DNA of 64,000 bases from assembly GCA_014529385.2 (NCBI GenBank), contig CM043942.1:27769469-27833468 (forward strand), read 5' to 3'. Under the pieces are notes generated by a model. That model did no database searches. It was not told the origin of the DNA and was given only the letters and a program-made list of their open reading frames with translations. A program made the translations under genes and the position numbers. Position 1 is the stretch's first letter. Each line of letters starts with the position of its first letter. This DNA comes from Adiantum capillus-veneris. Taxonomy: Eukaryota; Streptophyta; Polypodiopsida; Polypodiales; Pteridaceae. Shown in pieces: positions 54,095 to 64,000 of the stretch.

Positions 54095-55725
54095 AGGGGT
54101 TTGTACAAGATCTCATGATCTTGCTGATATTCGTTCCGATGTGCATCTTGATATGCATATGTGAGCTTGGTCACATGTAACTGTTTGAACACTATGGGCT
54201 TTGTCGGATTTTGACTTTGACTTGTGGAGATTAGTTGAAACTTTTGTCCTTGATAATCTTCATAAAGGAATTTATCTGTAGACTTTGATGGAATCTGCGT
54301 CGATTGGAAACTTCCAACAACCATATGATCTTTCAATGGTTTTTGCTTTGAAGGGATCTACTGGTTAGAGGCTCTAGGGCTTCTAACTGGTGTAGCATAT
54401 CCTGGTATTAGAGCTGACCTTGATGAATGTGCAGCTCCCCCCTTCCTAGGGTGATCACTATAGCCTGCTTCATTGTAAGAGTTTAAATCTTTTTGGCTCT
54501 GGTTTAGTCTCACCTTTTGGGACTATGAAGGTACACTATGGGTAGCACTGTTGGCATTTGGCATCTGTAACCCTTCTACATAGTTTTCTATGTATCTTCG
54601 TGAAACATGACCTTCCCCAAGTCAGCTGTAGATAGCGTTATCTTTGCCCTGATATTGTCTATCCCATGAGTCTCCTATGATATGTGTTTCTGTGGTTTCA
54701 AGACCCAAGGCATCATAGATGCTAGACTCTCGGCTATATCTACGACTGTTTTGGTTAAAGTATGTGCTCGTTTGGTCACAACATCGAAGCTTGATTTCCA
54801 ATGGAGGAGAGTTTAGCTCTGAACAGATTTCTGGGTTCACTTGGGAAATATCCTTCAACTCTAGAGAGGATGGGCTATAATAGATTCTTTCCTCTGAAAT
54901 GAACCATCCTTTCTGATCTATCACTGGACGTACTTCTATGAGCTGGTATGTGGACCGTCAAACACAGGTTGATCCTTTTTGTATGATGTGTGCCATACAA
55001 TGCTAACATCATTCTGTTTGATGTGTCCCTTAGACTCGTGAATGATTGCACACTTGTGTCAGCGGATGCAAAATCATTTGCAAACCTAACCGTCTTTTCA
55101 ACCTTTGACTAAATTCATGCAAGAATTGGTTATTCAAAGAATCAATTTTAAGCTTTTCAGGTGCCTAGCATTGTTTATGCTCATTTTGAACTTGCACTGC
55201 TTTTACTGGTGCTTCTAATGGTAATGCGGAATCATCCGATTGCATGAAAAGTGACGAGTTAAATACGCTTACATCGAGATTTGCATTTCCAATTTTTTCT
55301 TGCTTGGCAGTTGATGTATCCCTGTTATCAGGATTTCTTGGATAATCTTCAGCAAAATGTCCACCTTTTCTTCCACAATCTGAGCAATACGCCATGACTA
55401 GTGGTATTTCATTTGGTTCTGTTATGTCAAGCTCTACATGAGGAGCTTTTGTTTCTGTGCTTGCCAAGTTGTCGGCATCTTCTTTTAGAACATTGAGCAT
55501 TAAGCTAAAGAATGCTCCATCTTGACCTTTGTACGGTCTTTGGCTTGGTTCCCCAATTAGATTTGCTTCTATTGGTTGATCTGTTGGATCTTCCAGTTCT
55601 GGCTCTCGGTTATAGATCTGAACACTGTTGTCCATGTACAATGACCTTGATTGCATATGCACTAAATGGATGCTTTGCGGACTTGTGTAGATTTCTGGAT
55701 AACCATTTGGGTCAATTCTTTGCAC
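54061..55725 (-). pseudogene. Element I gag-like region with altered zinc knuckle
   Basis: Three pieces (55165-55725, 54622-54924, 54061-54336) read on the minus strand. The first contains CSDCGRKGGHFAEDYPRN (about 55338-55391), a CCHC zinc-knuckle pattern with one extra Gly and the last Cys changed to Tyr. The later piece ends in YQDAHRNEYQQDHEILYKPL. It is probably the nucleocapsid end and downstream linker; no clear capsid helix block was recognised upstream. Confidence 0.5.
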
Positions 55726-56397
55726 TTCTATCTACACTTCATCTTTAAGCTTGCAATACCTGGCTTCACTGAAGTCTGTGAACATTTGGGAGTTTTCTGA
55801 ATCTGGCTTTACTCTGATTCATAGGATCTTGGCTCTTGTGTTGCTTTTGCTGCTCATAAGATTTATATGACCTTCTATATCTGTGTACAAAAATTTATCC
55901 CCATTGTAGCAATATAGATGTAAAATTTGCTATGTTGCAGTTGTGCATGTGTTGCCACTGCTACTAGCATGCTCTACTGTACTTGAATTCTCGGTTCGAT
56001 TTAAGTCCATGTTGGCTTAATCTACAAAAGCTGTCAATTGGCAGATGCTAGTGTTGATTAGCAAAATTTCTCCTGCTCGTACTAGCCTAATCTGCAATTG
56101 TATGCTAGTTGTGGCCCTGTTCGTCCGGTTAGAAGTTCAATTTGGAATGCTTGATTTTGGCAAATTTCAAAAAGTTCTGCCGCTCACAGCTTTAGTTGGT
56201 CTTTTGGCTCGTTTGATCTGATTTGCTTTTGGGGTTCATGAATCTACTGGCTTTGCAGTGTTTCCTCGGTGTGCGGTATACTTTCCGGCTTTTCTTTTTT
56301 GCTTTTGATTTGCTCGTTTTTGTGTTGTTTACTCGGTGTGTGATTTTTTTGCTACACTGGGTTTTTCTGAGTCTTTCTAATTTTTTCTGGCTCTTTC
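55726..56397 (-). other. Element I interior, no gene seen
   Basis: No frame with family resemblance. It may hold decayed gag N-terminal sequence. Confidence 0.4.
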
Positions 56398-57115
56398 GAC
56401 GACTTTCTTTTTATTTTTTCTAATTATTTATGAAATTTTGACTTTTCTAAATCGTTTTGTATTTTTATGATTTTTTAGAAAAAGTTTTGATTTTTTATGA
56501 TTTTTTTGGGATTTTTAAATTTTTTTAAATTTATTTTGCTTTTTTTGGACGATTTTGGAGTTTTTGTGAGTTTTTTACTATTTTTGGTGATTTTTAAAGA
56601 ATTTTTCGTGAGCTGTGATGAATTTTTAACAAATTTTAATGATTTTTTTGGTCAATTTTGATTTATCTGTGAGTGTTTTTGATTTATTTGTGAATTTTTA
56701 TTGATTTTTTATGATTTTTTCATTTTTTATTATTTATTTTTGTAAATTTTGATTTTTTTGTAGTTGTTTATGAGGTTTTTAATTTTTTGTGATTTTTAAA
56801 GAAATTTTTATGTTTTAAAGAAATTTTTAGTATCTTTTTTGATTTTATTTTTAATTCTCTTTTTTGTGACGAGTTTTCTTTTTTTTATAATTTTCTAACT
56901 CTTTTTTTGATTTTTTATTGGTTTTGTGAAAATTTTTATTGTTTTTATGATTTTTAATGGTTTTTTTTTCCTTTTGGACTAATTTACAAATCAATGAAAT
57001 GAAAGTGAAAAAAAAAGAAATTGAAATTGAAATGAAATGAAATGAAATTTAAAGGAAAGAAAACGAAATTAAAATGAAATTGAAACAAAATAAAATGAAT
57101 CAATACAAAAGTCAA
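56398..57115. repeat. Low-complexity T-rich tract switching to A/G-rich
   Basis: From 56398 to about 56985 the plus strand is dominated by runs of T with GATTTTT units. From about 56990 to 57115 it turns into GAAATGAAATG-type purine units. The switch is sharp. Confidence 0.85.
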
Positions 57116-58557
57116 TGACACAAAAAAAAGGCAAAAAGACAAAAGGCTCCACATCCCTTGAGGAAAGAGAGAAAGAAGACAAGTAGGTCCTTTTTTTCCC
57201 CCCCCAAAAATTTATAATGTCTTCTTGTAGCTTGTGTGTTGTGTGTGTAAGGGTGGGTTCACACGTCACGAAGCACAAGAATGGCGACGGAAGCGGAAGA
57301 AGAAAGAAGAAGAAGATTATTTTAGCGTTGTAGGAAACTATACCAAGATATGTAAAGCTCTATCCGACGAGGAAAGTCCATGTGCCGAATGGCACGCTCG
57401 GGAACCGAAAAAGGGCCGAATTTAGGTCAAAAATTAGCCGAAACGCGTAAAATCACCCAAAAATCCAAAAAATTATCCAAAAAATACCCAAAAAAATTCT
57501 ACAAATTCTCCATATATTGAGGAATAGTGCAGCCAAATGAAATTGCAAAAAACTCATCAATTCAATTGCCCAAGAATTTAATCAATAAAATCAAGACTAG
57601 GCAATTAAACCGGCAAAATTACCGACAAAATTAGGTCAAAATTCGACGCAATTGGAGTGTGTAAATCACTGTTTTGAGCACAAAAATGCATCATCTAATC
57701 TTTACACACATCCAATTTGCAATCAAAATTCAAATCAATCATGCAAATTAAACACTTTTTTACGCACACACACACTAAAAAATTGGCAGTTTTACCCAAT
57801 CTTTAGGTGCGCACACAAAAGGGTTAAACTTGTCGGATTTACAATGCGATTTCACAAATCATTAGTTGGGCATGAGCACAACACACATCAATCATCACAA
57901 TTGAAAAATCATAACGCACACAGTGATTTCTAGGTGCTCAAACACGGGCAAAATAGTGCACACACCCCTAAAATTAGGCATACACACACTCAATTAAAAT
58001 GCACACACACTTCAAATTGACCATCCAAGCATGCAATTAACTCAATTAGACACCCAATTAGCAACCTAGAATCACCAATTAGCAATTGAAACTTATCAAA
58101 TCATATGCCACCAATTCTTAAAAATTTTGGCATTACGACGGCGTGAAAACAAAAAATCGCAAAATTTTCAATCCACATTACATTACATTGCATCAACATA
58201 GCATAGCATTACATTGCATCATCATGGTGGGATCTTTACACAATTCTACACATGTCTAGATTGTAGGGAGGTTGAGAATACCACCTTAATTACTTTTTCG
58301 TTCAAGATCAATTGAATGGTCGAATGCTCCAATCCTTCATAGCACATTAGTAAGTTAGAAAAAATTAGTCAAATGAGCAAGGTGTTAGTGAGAAATTAGA
58401 GTATGTAAACACACAATTGGCAATATATGGTAAAAAATAAGGGAATTATGAACACAATGCTTCATGCACACACATTCAAAATCCACAAAAACATAAACAC
58501 AAAAGTGAAATTAATGAGGGAACGCATTCGATTATGCCACAATTACACTAGCGTAGG
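57116..58557 (-). other. Element I 5' leader, non-coding
   Basis: AT-rich, with CACACA-rich patches (57760-58010) and no supported frame. It lies between the PBS and the A/G-rich tract. Confidence 0.6.
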
Positions 58558-58578
58558 CCATCATCCCCAACTGCGCCA
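58558..58578 (-). other. Element I primer-binding site
   Basis: On the minus strand LTR end CCCCCAACA, spacer TT, then TGGCGCAGTTGGGGATGATG. Same spacer as element E. Confidence 0.7.
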
Positions 58579-58580
58579 AA

Positions 58581-59520
58581 TGTTGGGGGTTCCATTGTTG
58601 CAATAGCTCCAATGATCGACAAAATTATCAATCCGGAGGGATGAGCTACCCGATTAGGGCATGGAAACACTCACACGGTTAGTGAGCTAATCGTGGCAAA
58701 TGGTTAACTCTATGAGGTGAGATTCTCGGCCTATGGAGGAGCTAAGCCGCAATGAAGGGCAATCTCCATATCCACTTCTCTCCACCTCAAATCAACCCAA
58801 TCACACACACTACGATTGTAAGATGCACACAACACTAATCCTATCATGCAACACACTAATCGCAAGCACACACACATAGATCTATCGAGCACCACACTCC
58901 AATCAAACCTACATGCACACACAAGCAAAAGAGGACAATCACACAAGATTAAAGAGGCATTAACCACTAATTAGTTAAGATCTAGCTAATCTAAGAATCA
59001 TAGACAATCACACAAGATTAAAGAGGCATTAACCACTAATTAGTTAAGATCTAGCTAATCTAAGCATCATAGACAATCATAAGAAGCATGAGAGAGGCAT
59101 AGTGAAAGAGAATGAATCATTGATTAGTGTTAATCAAGTCTCATGAGCAAGGAGAAGCTTAAGGACTCCATAGCCACACACCTCAAGAGCTCTTTTACAC
59201 ACTTCCTTGTATACCTAGGGTAAAAATATGCAATGTCCGGGCGCCCCAGGTCTTTAGGGCTCACCACTTACTGAATCTGCAACCTAGACACAGTAAGTGA
59301 CCTATTCTTTACAATTTGGAACTCCCATTGATCCCGTAACACATTAGAATATTACAATGGCTTGAAATAAATTGGGAATTTACAATACATGACCATTTTG
59401 GAAAAACGTGGAAAATGTGTAACTCCAATCTTTACTGCTTCTTTGGATTAATCCTTGATGTGCATTCGTACGTCTTTGGCCTTTAGCAGCCTCTGTTAAC
59501 TGATGTTGACTCAATTAACA
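58581..59520 (-). mobile_element. Element I right (5') LTR
   Basis: 940 bp. It contains a tandem duplication of about 72 bp (58938-59009 and 59010-59081, with TAGTTAAGATCTAGCTAATC) that is single-copy in the left LTR, and lacks about 60 bp present there. Confidence 0.92.
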
Positions 59521-59525
59521 CCTTT

Positions 59526-60448
59526 TAACAATCCAAAACGGTGGATAGTAGCAGTTAAGAGAGCGTCTTCTTGTTTTGTTGATGATTATAGGCACTTTGA
59601 TTGAATTTGAGGCTAATTTTAAACACTTTGTGGTTGTTCCTTAAGAGTGTAAGTGATGCATCGACTTTCTTTGTTACTTTTCTTCAATTGCTTGCATCAT
59701 TTTCTTCAAAATAGGTTGCTCGTAGTTATGATTGAAACTATTGGGTCTCCCCAATCTAGGAAACATAAAAAGCCTTTCAAAACATCTTAAGTGCATAAGG
59801 GAAGGGCCAATTTAGGAAATGAAAAGACTCATGAAGGTGAAAAGTCAAAAGACTTTCTGTGTCCATATGAAGAGATGGTCTACTTCACGTTGGTATATTT
59901 GTGTTTCTCTTCTCCTTTATTTTCCCTTTAGCATTTTCTTCTCTTTAGAGTGTTTTTTCACTATGTACTTGCACTATGTAGATAGCGATTTTTTTTTTGA
60001 AGCCCAATTTGAGATGAGGAAGCTTTTTGTTCTTGTATCTTTAGCATTCTAGAGAGTCTTCATGACAAAACTTATTTGATTTGCCCACAAGAAGCACTCT
60101 TATTTTCTTCTACACATTGTCTGGAGCTCTAAAACCACTATTGAGTTCTTGCAATATTCCCAACACTTTCAACACAAATTTGATTGATTAAATCATAATA
60201 AATTCAATAAAACAATTGATTGAATAATCATAACACACAAAGAGAGAAACATAAACAAGTTTCAAAACACAAGATACTATACTGGGTTCCAACCATTCCC
60301 CTCAATCGATGTAATTGAGTATTTTCCTCTTTATTCATCTCATGGAGCATGTATTACAGATACGAGTGTAGGAGTGATTTATATTGTATGCTCATTGTGG
60401 CTATAGGTTACAAGTTATGTACTATTTCCAGTCAATGGATATTCCAAT
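59526..60448. other. Flank of element I, no supported gene
   Basis: It begins as the continuation of K across the CCTTT duplication. The short frame 59819-60052 shows no family resemblance. Text from about 60110 (CTGGGTTCCAACCATTCCCC) looks like another LTR, but no partner is visible. Confidence 0.45.
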
Positions 60449-60870
60449 TGTTAGGGTAAGCCTTAACTTACACTCACAACGATAACACTCCCTAAAAGCC
60501 AAGCTTGCACCATTTAAGTGCATAGTCACATTTTCCCTATGGAACCTATGAAACCTCACACATGCTACTCATTACCTAAACAAATAATACACACTTTTTG
60601 ATGGCCATATGCCACTTGTGGTAGCTCACACTACCCTTGCCATTTCCACTTGTGGTGCATATCCATTCAATCATTGATTGCACTATTCCACATTGAGCCT
60701 ATAAATGGCCAATATCCAAAGCTTGTAATTCTCTCTCTAATTCTAATCAATCAAACAAGCTATTTTCATTCTACATTATGTATTGAGATCACTCTCTAGT
60801 CAAATCCTAATTATCTATTGGCAATGGTGCAATCATGAATGCTCACTGGTATATCCCCCATAGCTTAACA
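60449..60870 (+). mobile_element. Element J 5' LTR
   Basis: 422 bp, with a TATA-like CCTATAAATGGCC near 60698-60710 and a CTCTCTCTAATTCTAATC R-like region downstream. Confidence 0.85.
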
Positions 60871-60872
60871 TG

Positions 60873-60890
60873 TGGTATCAGAGCGTGGGC
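60873..60890 (+). other. Element J primer-binding site (tRNA-iMet type)
   Basis: TGGTATCAGAGCGTGGGC, two bases after the LTR end ACA. Confidence 0.9.
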
Positions 60891-61245
60891 TCGATTAGAA
60901 TTTCTTAATCCATTAGGTCCTAGGCATCCTCACTATGCTAGATTTTATCGGACCTCTCTCTTAGCCATTGCAATTGCTCATCATAATTCCCCATGGATTG
61001 CATAACAACATTAATTGTTAATTAGCCAAGTTTTGAGCATGTTCTTGGACTAGTTCCTCGAGCCACTACTCTTCTTGGTCTAGTTGCAATTACTTAGAAT
61101 GTGTATTGCATTGTGATTAATTTTTTTTTTGTGGATAAATTTCTTGCTTGATTTGTTCGATAATTTTATGCTTAATAGCCTAAGTGATTGTGTGAGTGTT
61201 CCCTTTTGAACATGTGTGTGGCCTAGAGATAAAGATACCTTTTGA

Positions 61246-61288
<43 letters not shown>

Positions 61289-62315
61289 AAACATGACAAA
61301 AATTCCCTCTTCAATGAATTTGGGAAAGTCCTACTATGCTTTTAAAGTTTTTCCTACCCGCTGGTGCCCACCATCATACTTCGTTGACAAAAGTTTTCAA
61401 TCCCCGTGCAGTTGTGCTATTCCCAAATGGAACTAACTTACCCACGCCATCTTCATTTTTTGGGATTCGAGAGCCTGCCACCTGGTCATCATACTCATTG
61501 TTGGCCTGCCATGACACTCCTTCATTGTTATCGGCCTGCAAAGCTCGTTGTCACTAGCTTGCCACCTGCCTGCGGTCCATGCCCCTCACCACTAGCTACA
61601 CAATGAGCGTTTTTTTCTTCATCACTTGCTGAATGCCATTCTTGCATTTCCTTATTGAATTAATGGAAACTCCCTTTTTCGATTTGTCATCTAAACATCC
61701 GTTCCCAAGGGCCACTACATATGGCAAGATCTTCACAAAGCACGAGCGCCATCTCAAAGAAAATCAAGCATTCAAGGCAATCAAGCATTAGAATTCATGC
61801 CTTCACTCATTCAAGCTTTGGTAGAATCGTAATGTATCGTAAAATTGAATCGTCAAAGCTCTAAATGAAAAGTGCAATCGTTTATGCTATGCATGCCACT
61901 CCTAATCTCAAGTTTGTGAGGGGTTTTAGACACTATCAATGCACTTTAGTAAGACCACCCCGTGGCCAAAGCACCAATTTCATCATTCATATATCCATAT
62001 GTGCTTCTATGATGTATATGTACCTAACATGGATCCCACGTGCAGCCCCCGTGTGCATTATCATCGTAATCCTCTAGATTCTAAGAGTAAGGAAATTAAA
62101 GCATAGAAGATGAGGCCCCTAACGAAGTTTTTAAAAGGAAATGATGACCTGCAATTGCAAGTGTTTAGACATTGCCCCAAACCTCATAATTTGGAGGTAA
62201 GACGTACACTATTTCTTGCACTATATTCCATATTTATGAGCCCCATGCAGTTACCCGATGTAATCCAGGTAGACCCCCGATCAAAATCCATGTTGTAGTG
62301 TGTATGCTTCAGCTT
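60891..62315 (+). other. Element J interior without recognisable coding
   Basis: Only short unrelated frames occur (61242-61606, 61865-62298). It includes a (GA)n tract at 61250-61282. No gag or pol motif. Confidence 0.6.
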
Positions 62316-62510
62316 AAGGGGGCATCTTTTGGGGTAAGCCTTAGATTACACTCACAACAATAACACTCCCTTAAAGCCAAGCTTGCACCATTTAAGTGCA
62401 TAGTCACATTTTCCCTATTGAACCTACAAAAAATCACACATGCTACTCATTACCTAGACACATGATACACACTTGCTGACCGCTTGTGGTAGCTCACACT
62501 ACCCTTTCCG

Positions 62511-63807
62511 CTCATGACTAGCGTGACCAACTCCCATGCAATGCCAAGTAGGATACTAAAACTCATAAAAAACCAGCGCAAAAGCTATGGAAATATCTTA
62601 TTTTTTAATGCTACCACGAATGGGTTATACCTTATTCAGCTCGCTAATGTATATCCCTCCAGGGTGACCATAGGCTCATGACTACACATAGTATTGGGGC
62701 AACGAAATCCAAACTAAGAGGAATTCAAAATCAAACCAAATCTAGATAAAATATAATTAAGAGATTATAATTTGAAGGCCAAAAATTGAGGTAATATCTG
62801 CACTTTCATATATGCAAAATTAGGACTTATATCCACAAACCCTAGCCTCAACCACACACGAGAGAGCGTAGAACTCACCAAGAGAACGTAGAACTCACCA
62901 AGACTGCTCAAATCAAACCCAAAACACATAAGAGGCAAATTTTTAGAGATAAAACACCATCTCCATAAGATCTAAAATATGGGACAAACCCTCAACTTGG
63001 CTACACAAGCCCCATAGCTAGCAACAATGGGCCTTCCACATCCGAATGCTTCCCTCACCTGCAAGAAGTTAGGCTGATTTGGTTTCCTATTCTTCCCTCA
63101 AACCTCCTCAACACTTAAGATCAAAAAATCATAAAAACATCATTTTTTAACAGCTTGTATACCCACTTAGTCACTTTTCCAAGTGTGGGCACTTGTATAT
63201 ACAAAAAAAATAAAACTATGTACTGTATACAACCAATTGATGTTCATGCGTAGTGATACCTAGCACGCATCGCTTATGCAAATTTTGTACAGGCATGATC
63301 TATGTACATATGGGACACCCAAAAAGCATGTAAAAACATCACCAAAGTGTTCTTAGGGTTGTGTACATCATCCACAAAGACACAACATATATTGCAATCC
63401 TCTCTCCCCCCCCCCCCCCCAAAAAAAAAAGAGGAAAAAACAAGCTTGAAACACTTTCAACTGTTATAATGACATTGTTTAGATTTTTTTTTGCATCTTT
63501 ATTACTGTACACATAAAATCAATGGCTATCATGGGAACTAAAAAATGCATAGGCTCTTGAACCATCCATAAACCAAGAAACCATGTACATAACATACCAA
63601 AAAGAAAGTCCCATATCACCATGACATAGAGAAGGTACCTCTTACCACGATCAAACACAAAATTGTGCATATCTTGTCATCCATAGTCCTCATGATTCAA
63701 TGTAAAAACACCACCCGTGGGCAACCCATTCATAACGGGGTTAATCTCTAAGAATCTGAGAAACTTGAAAATGAAACAGAGTACAAAGAGATTCGATCAG
63801 TTCCTAG
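62511..63807. other. Gene-poor stretch
   Basis: AT-rich with no convincing frame. It holds a 20-bp tandem duplication (about 62858-62899, GTAGAACTCACCAA twice) and a C15 run joined to a run of about ten A (63406-63430). The minus frame 63479-63670 has no family resemblance. Confidence 0.5.
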
Positions 63808-64000
63808 AAGAAGGTCAGAGAATATTACGAAGGGGAAGAAGGAAACACTACCCTCCCAGTGAAATATAATGACATTGAAACCATGGCAATACTGGACAGT
63901 GGAGCTGGCATAGCCATAGCCACTAAAGCAGTATGGGAATCCTGGGGACAGCCAACCATTAGACAAATGCGAATGAAATTGCAGTTGGCTAACGGACACA
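63808..64000 (+). CDS. Retropepsin domain at the start of a plus-strand Ty3/gypsy pol (partial)
   Basis: An open phase from 63808 (after TAG 63805-63807) to the window end. It reads MAILDSGAGIAIATKAVWES, with the catalytic Asp at 63895-63897 in a D-S-G-A motif, then QMRMKLQLANGH. Asp-Ser-Gly with the following hydrophobic strand is the retropepsin active site. It belongs to an element extending beyond 64000 and is different from those of A/B (DPGSTH) and K (DDGSTH). No upstream start can be given; the protein probably begins in another phase or farther upstream. Confidence 0.7.

Larger units (their letters stand above)
49464..59520 (-). mobile_element. Element I: large LTR retroelement without visible polymerase
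   Basis: LTRs are 49464-50386 and 58581-59520, with TSD CCTTT at 49459-49463 and 59521-59525. Minus orientation is shown by TGGCGCAGTTGGGGATGATG beside the right LTR (PBS) and AAAAGGGGAGAA beside the left LTR (polypurine tract). The 8.2 kb interior holds broken gag- and protease-like text at 52.0-55.8 kb, a T-rich zone (56.4-57.0 kb), a long leader and a tandem array beside the 3' LTR. I found no RT, RNase H or integrase motif. Confidence 0.9.
60449..62510 (+). mobile_element. Element J: small LTR element with truncated 3' LTR
   Basis: The 5' LTR 60449-60870 (TGTTAGGGTAAG...CTTAACA), PBS TGGTATCAGAGCGTGGGC (60873-60890), polypurine tract AAGGGGGCA (62316-62324) and 3' LTR from about 62325 are clear. 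The 3' LTR matches only the first about 190 bp (to about 62510). The interior of 1.45 kb has no recognised protein. This is a decayed or non-autonomous element. Confidence 0.82.

Overview
The window is nuclear DNA from a land plant with a large, retrotransposon-packed genome. The evidence is stacked Ty3/gypsy LTR elements, plant-type primer-binding sites, microsatellites, long homopolymer runs and GT-AG introns. Some families would suit a fern, lycophyte or gymnosperm, but the lineage cannot be fixed from the sequence alone. I see no intact single-copy host gene and no tRNA, rRNA or CRISPR array. Almost everything is retroelement sequence, and nearly every coding frame is broken.

Region 1 (1-39815) is one nested stack. 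The outermost layer is a dead minus-strand Ty3/gypsy element (F). Its right LTR is 36829-39815, its gag-pol 28998-36800, and its left LTR survives as 1037-1957 plus 28317-28997. That left LTR was hit by two elements of another family: G, of which only an LTR end is visible (1-1036), and A (1958-28311, plus strand, TSD TGGAG). A is a chromodomain-type Ty3/gypsy element. It was itself hit by E (8437-11064, TSD CAAAT), a 2.6 kb element whose main product is a coiled-coil protein, and by D (11414-26402, minus strand, TSD ACGT), a gag-only element with 2 kb LTRs. D's left LTR was then hit by B (11887-20601, minus strand, TSD ACTT), a relative of A with nearly identical LTRs. A solo LTR (about 33731-35663, TSD TGGAA) sits inside F's gag.

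Region 2 (39816-49463) starts with a broken reading frame of unknown function (39816-40943), followed by a polypurine-like tract. Next comes a plus-strand LTR copy (M, 41158 to about 43945) that mirrors F's right LTR and creates inverted repeats of nearly 3 kb. A decayed intron-containing gene-like stretch of unrecognised family follows (44202-47560), then the gag-protease remnant of another minus-strand Ty3/gypsy element (K).

Region 3 (49464-64000) holds element I (49464-59520, minus strand, TSD CCTTT). I has gag- and protease-like remnants but no reverse transcriptase seen, and a tandem repeat array beside its 3' LTR. It is followed by a small non-coding LTR element with a truncated 3' LTR (J, 60449 to about 62510), a gene-poor stretch, and the start of a plus-strand retropepsin domain running off the window end.

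Functionally the parts are retroelement life-cycle modules: gag, aspartic protease, reverse transcriptase, RNase H, integrase and a chromodomain-like targeting tail. D, E and I lack polymerases and would need enzymes from other elements. Relative ages follow from nesting and agree with LTR divergence: F oldest, then G and A, then D and E, with B after D.
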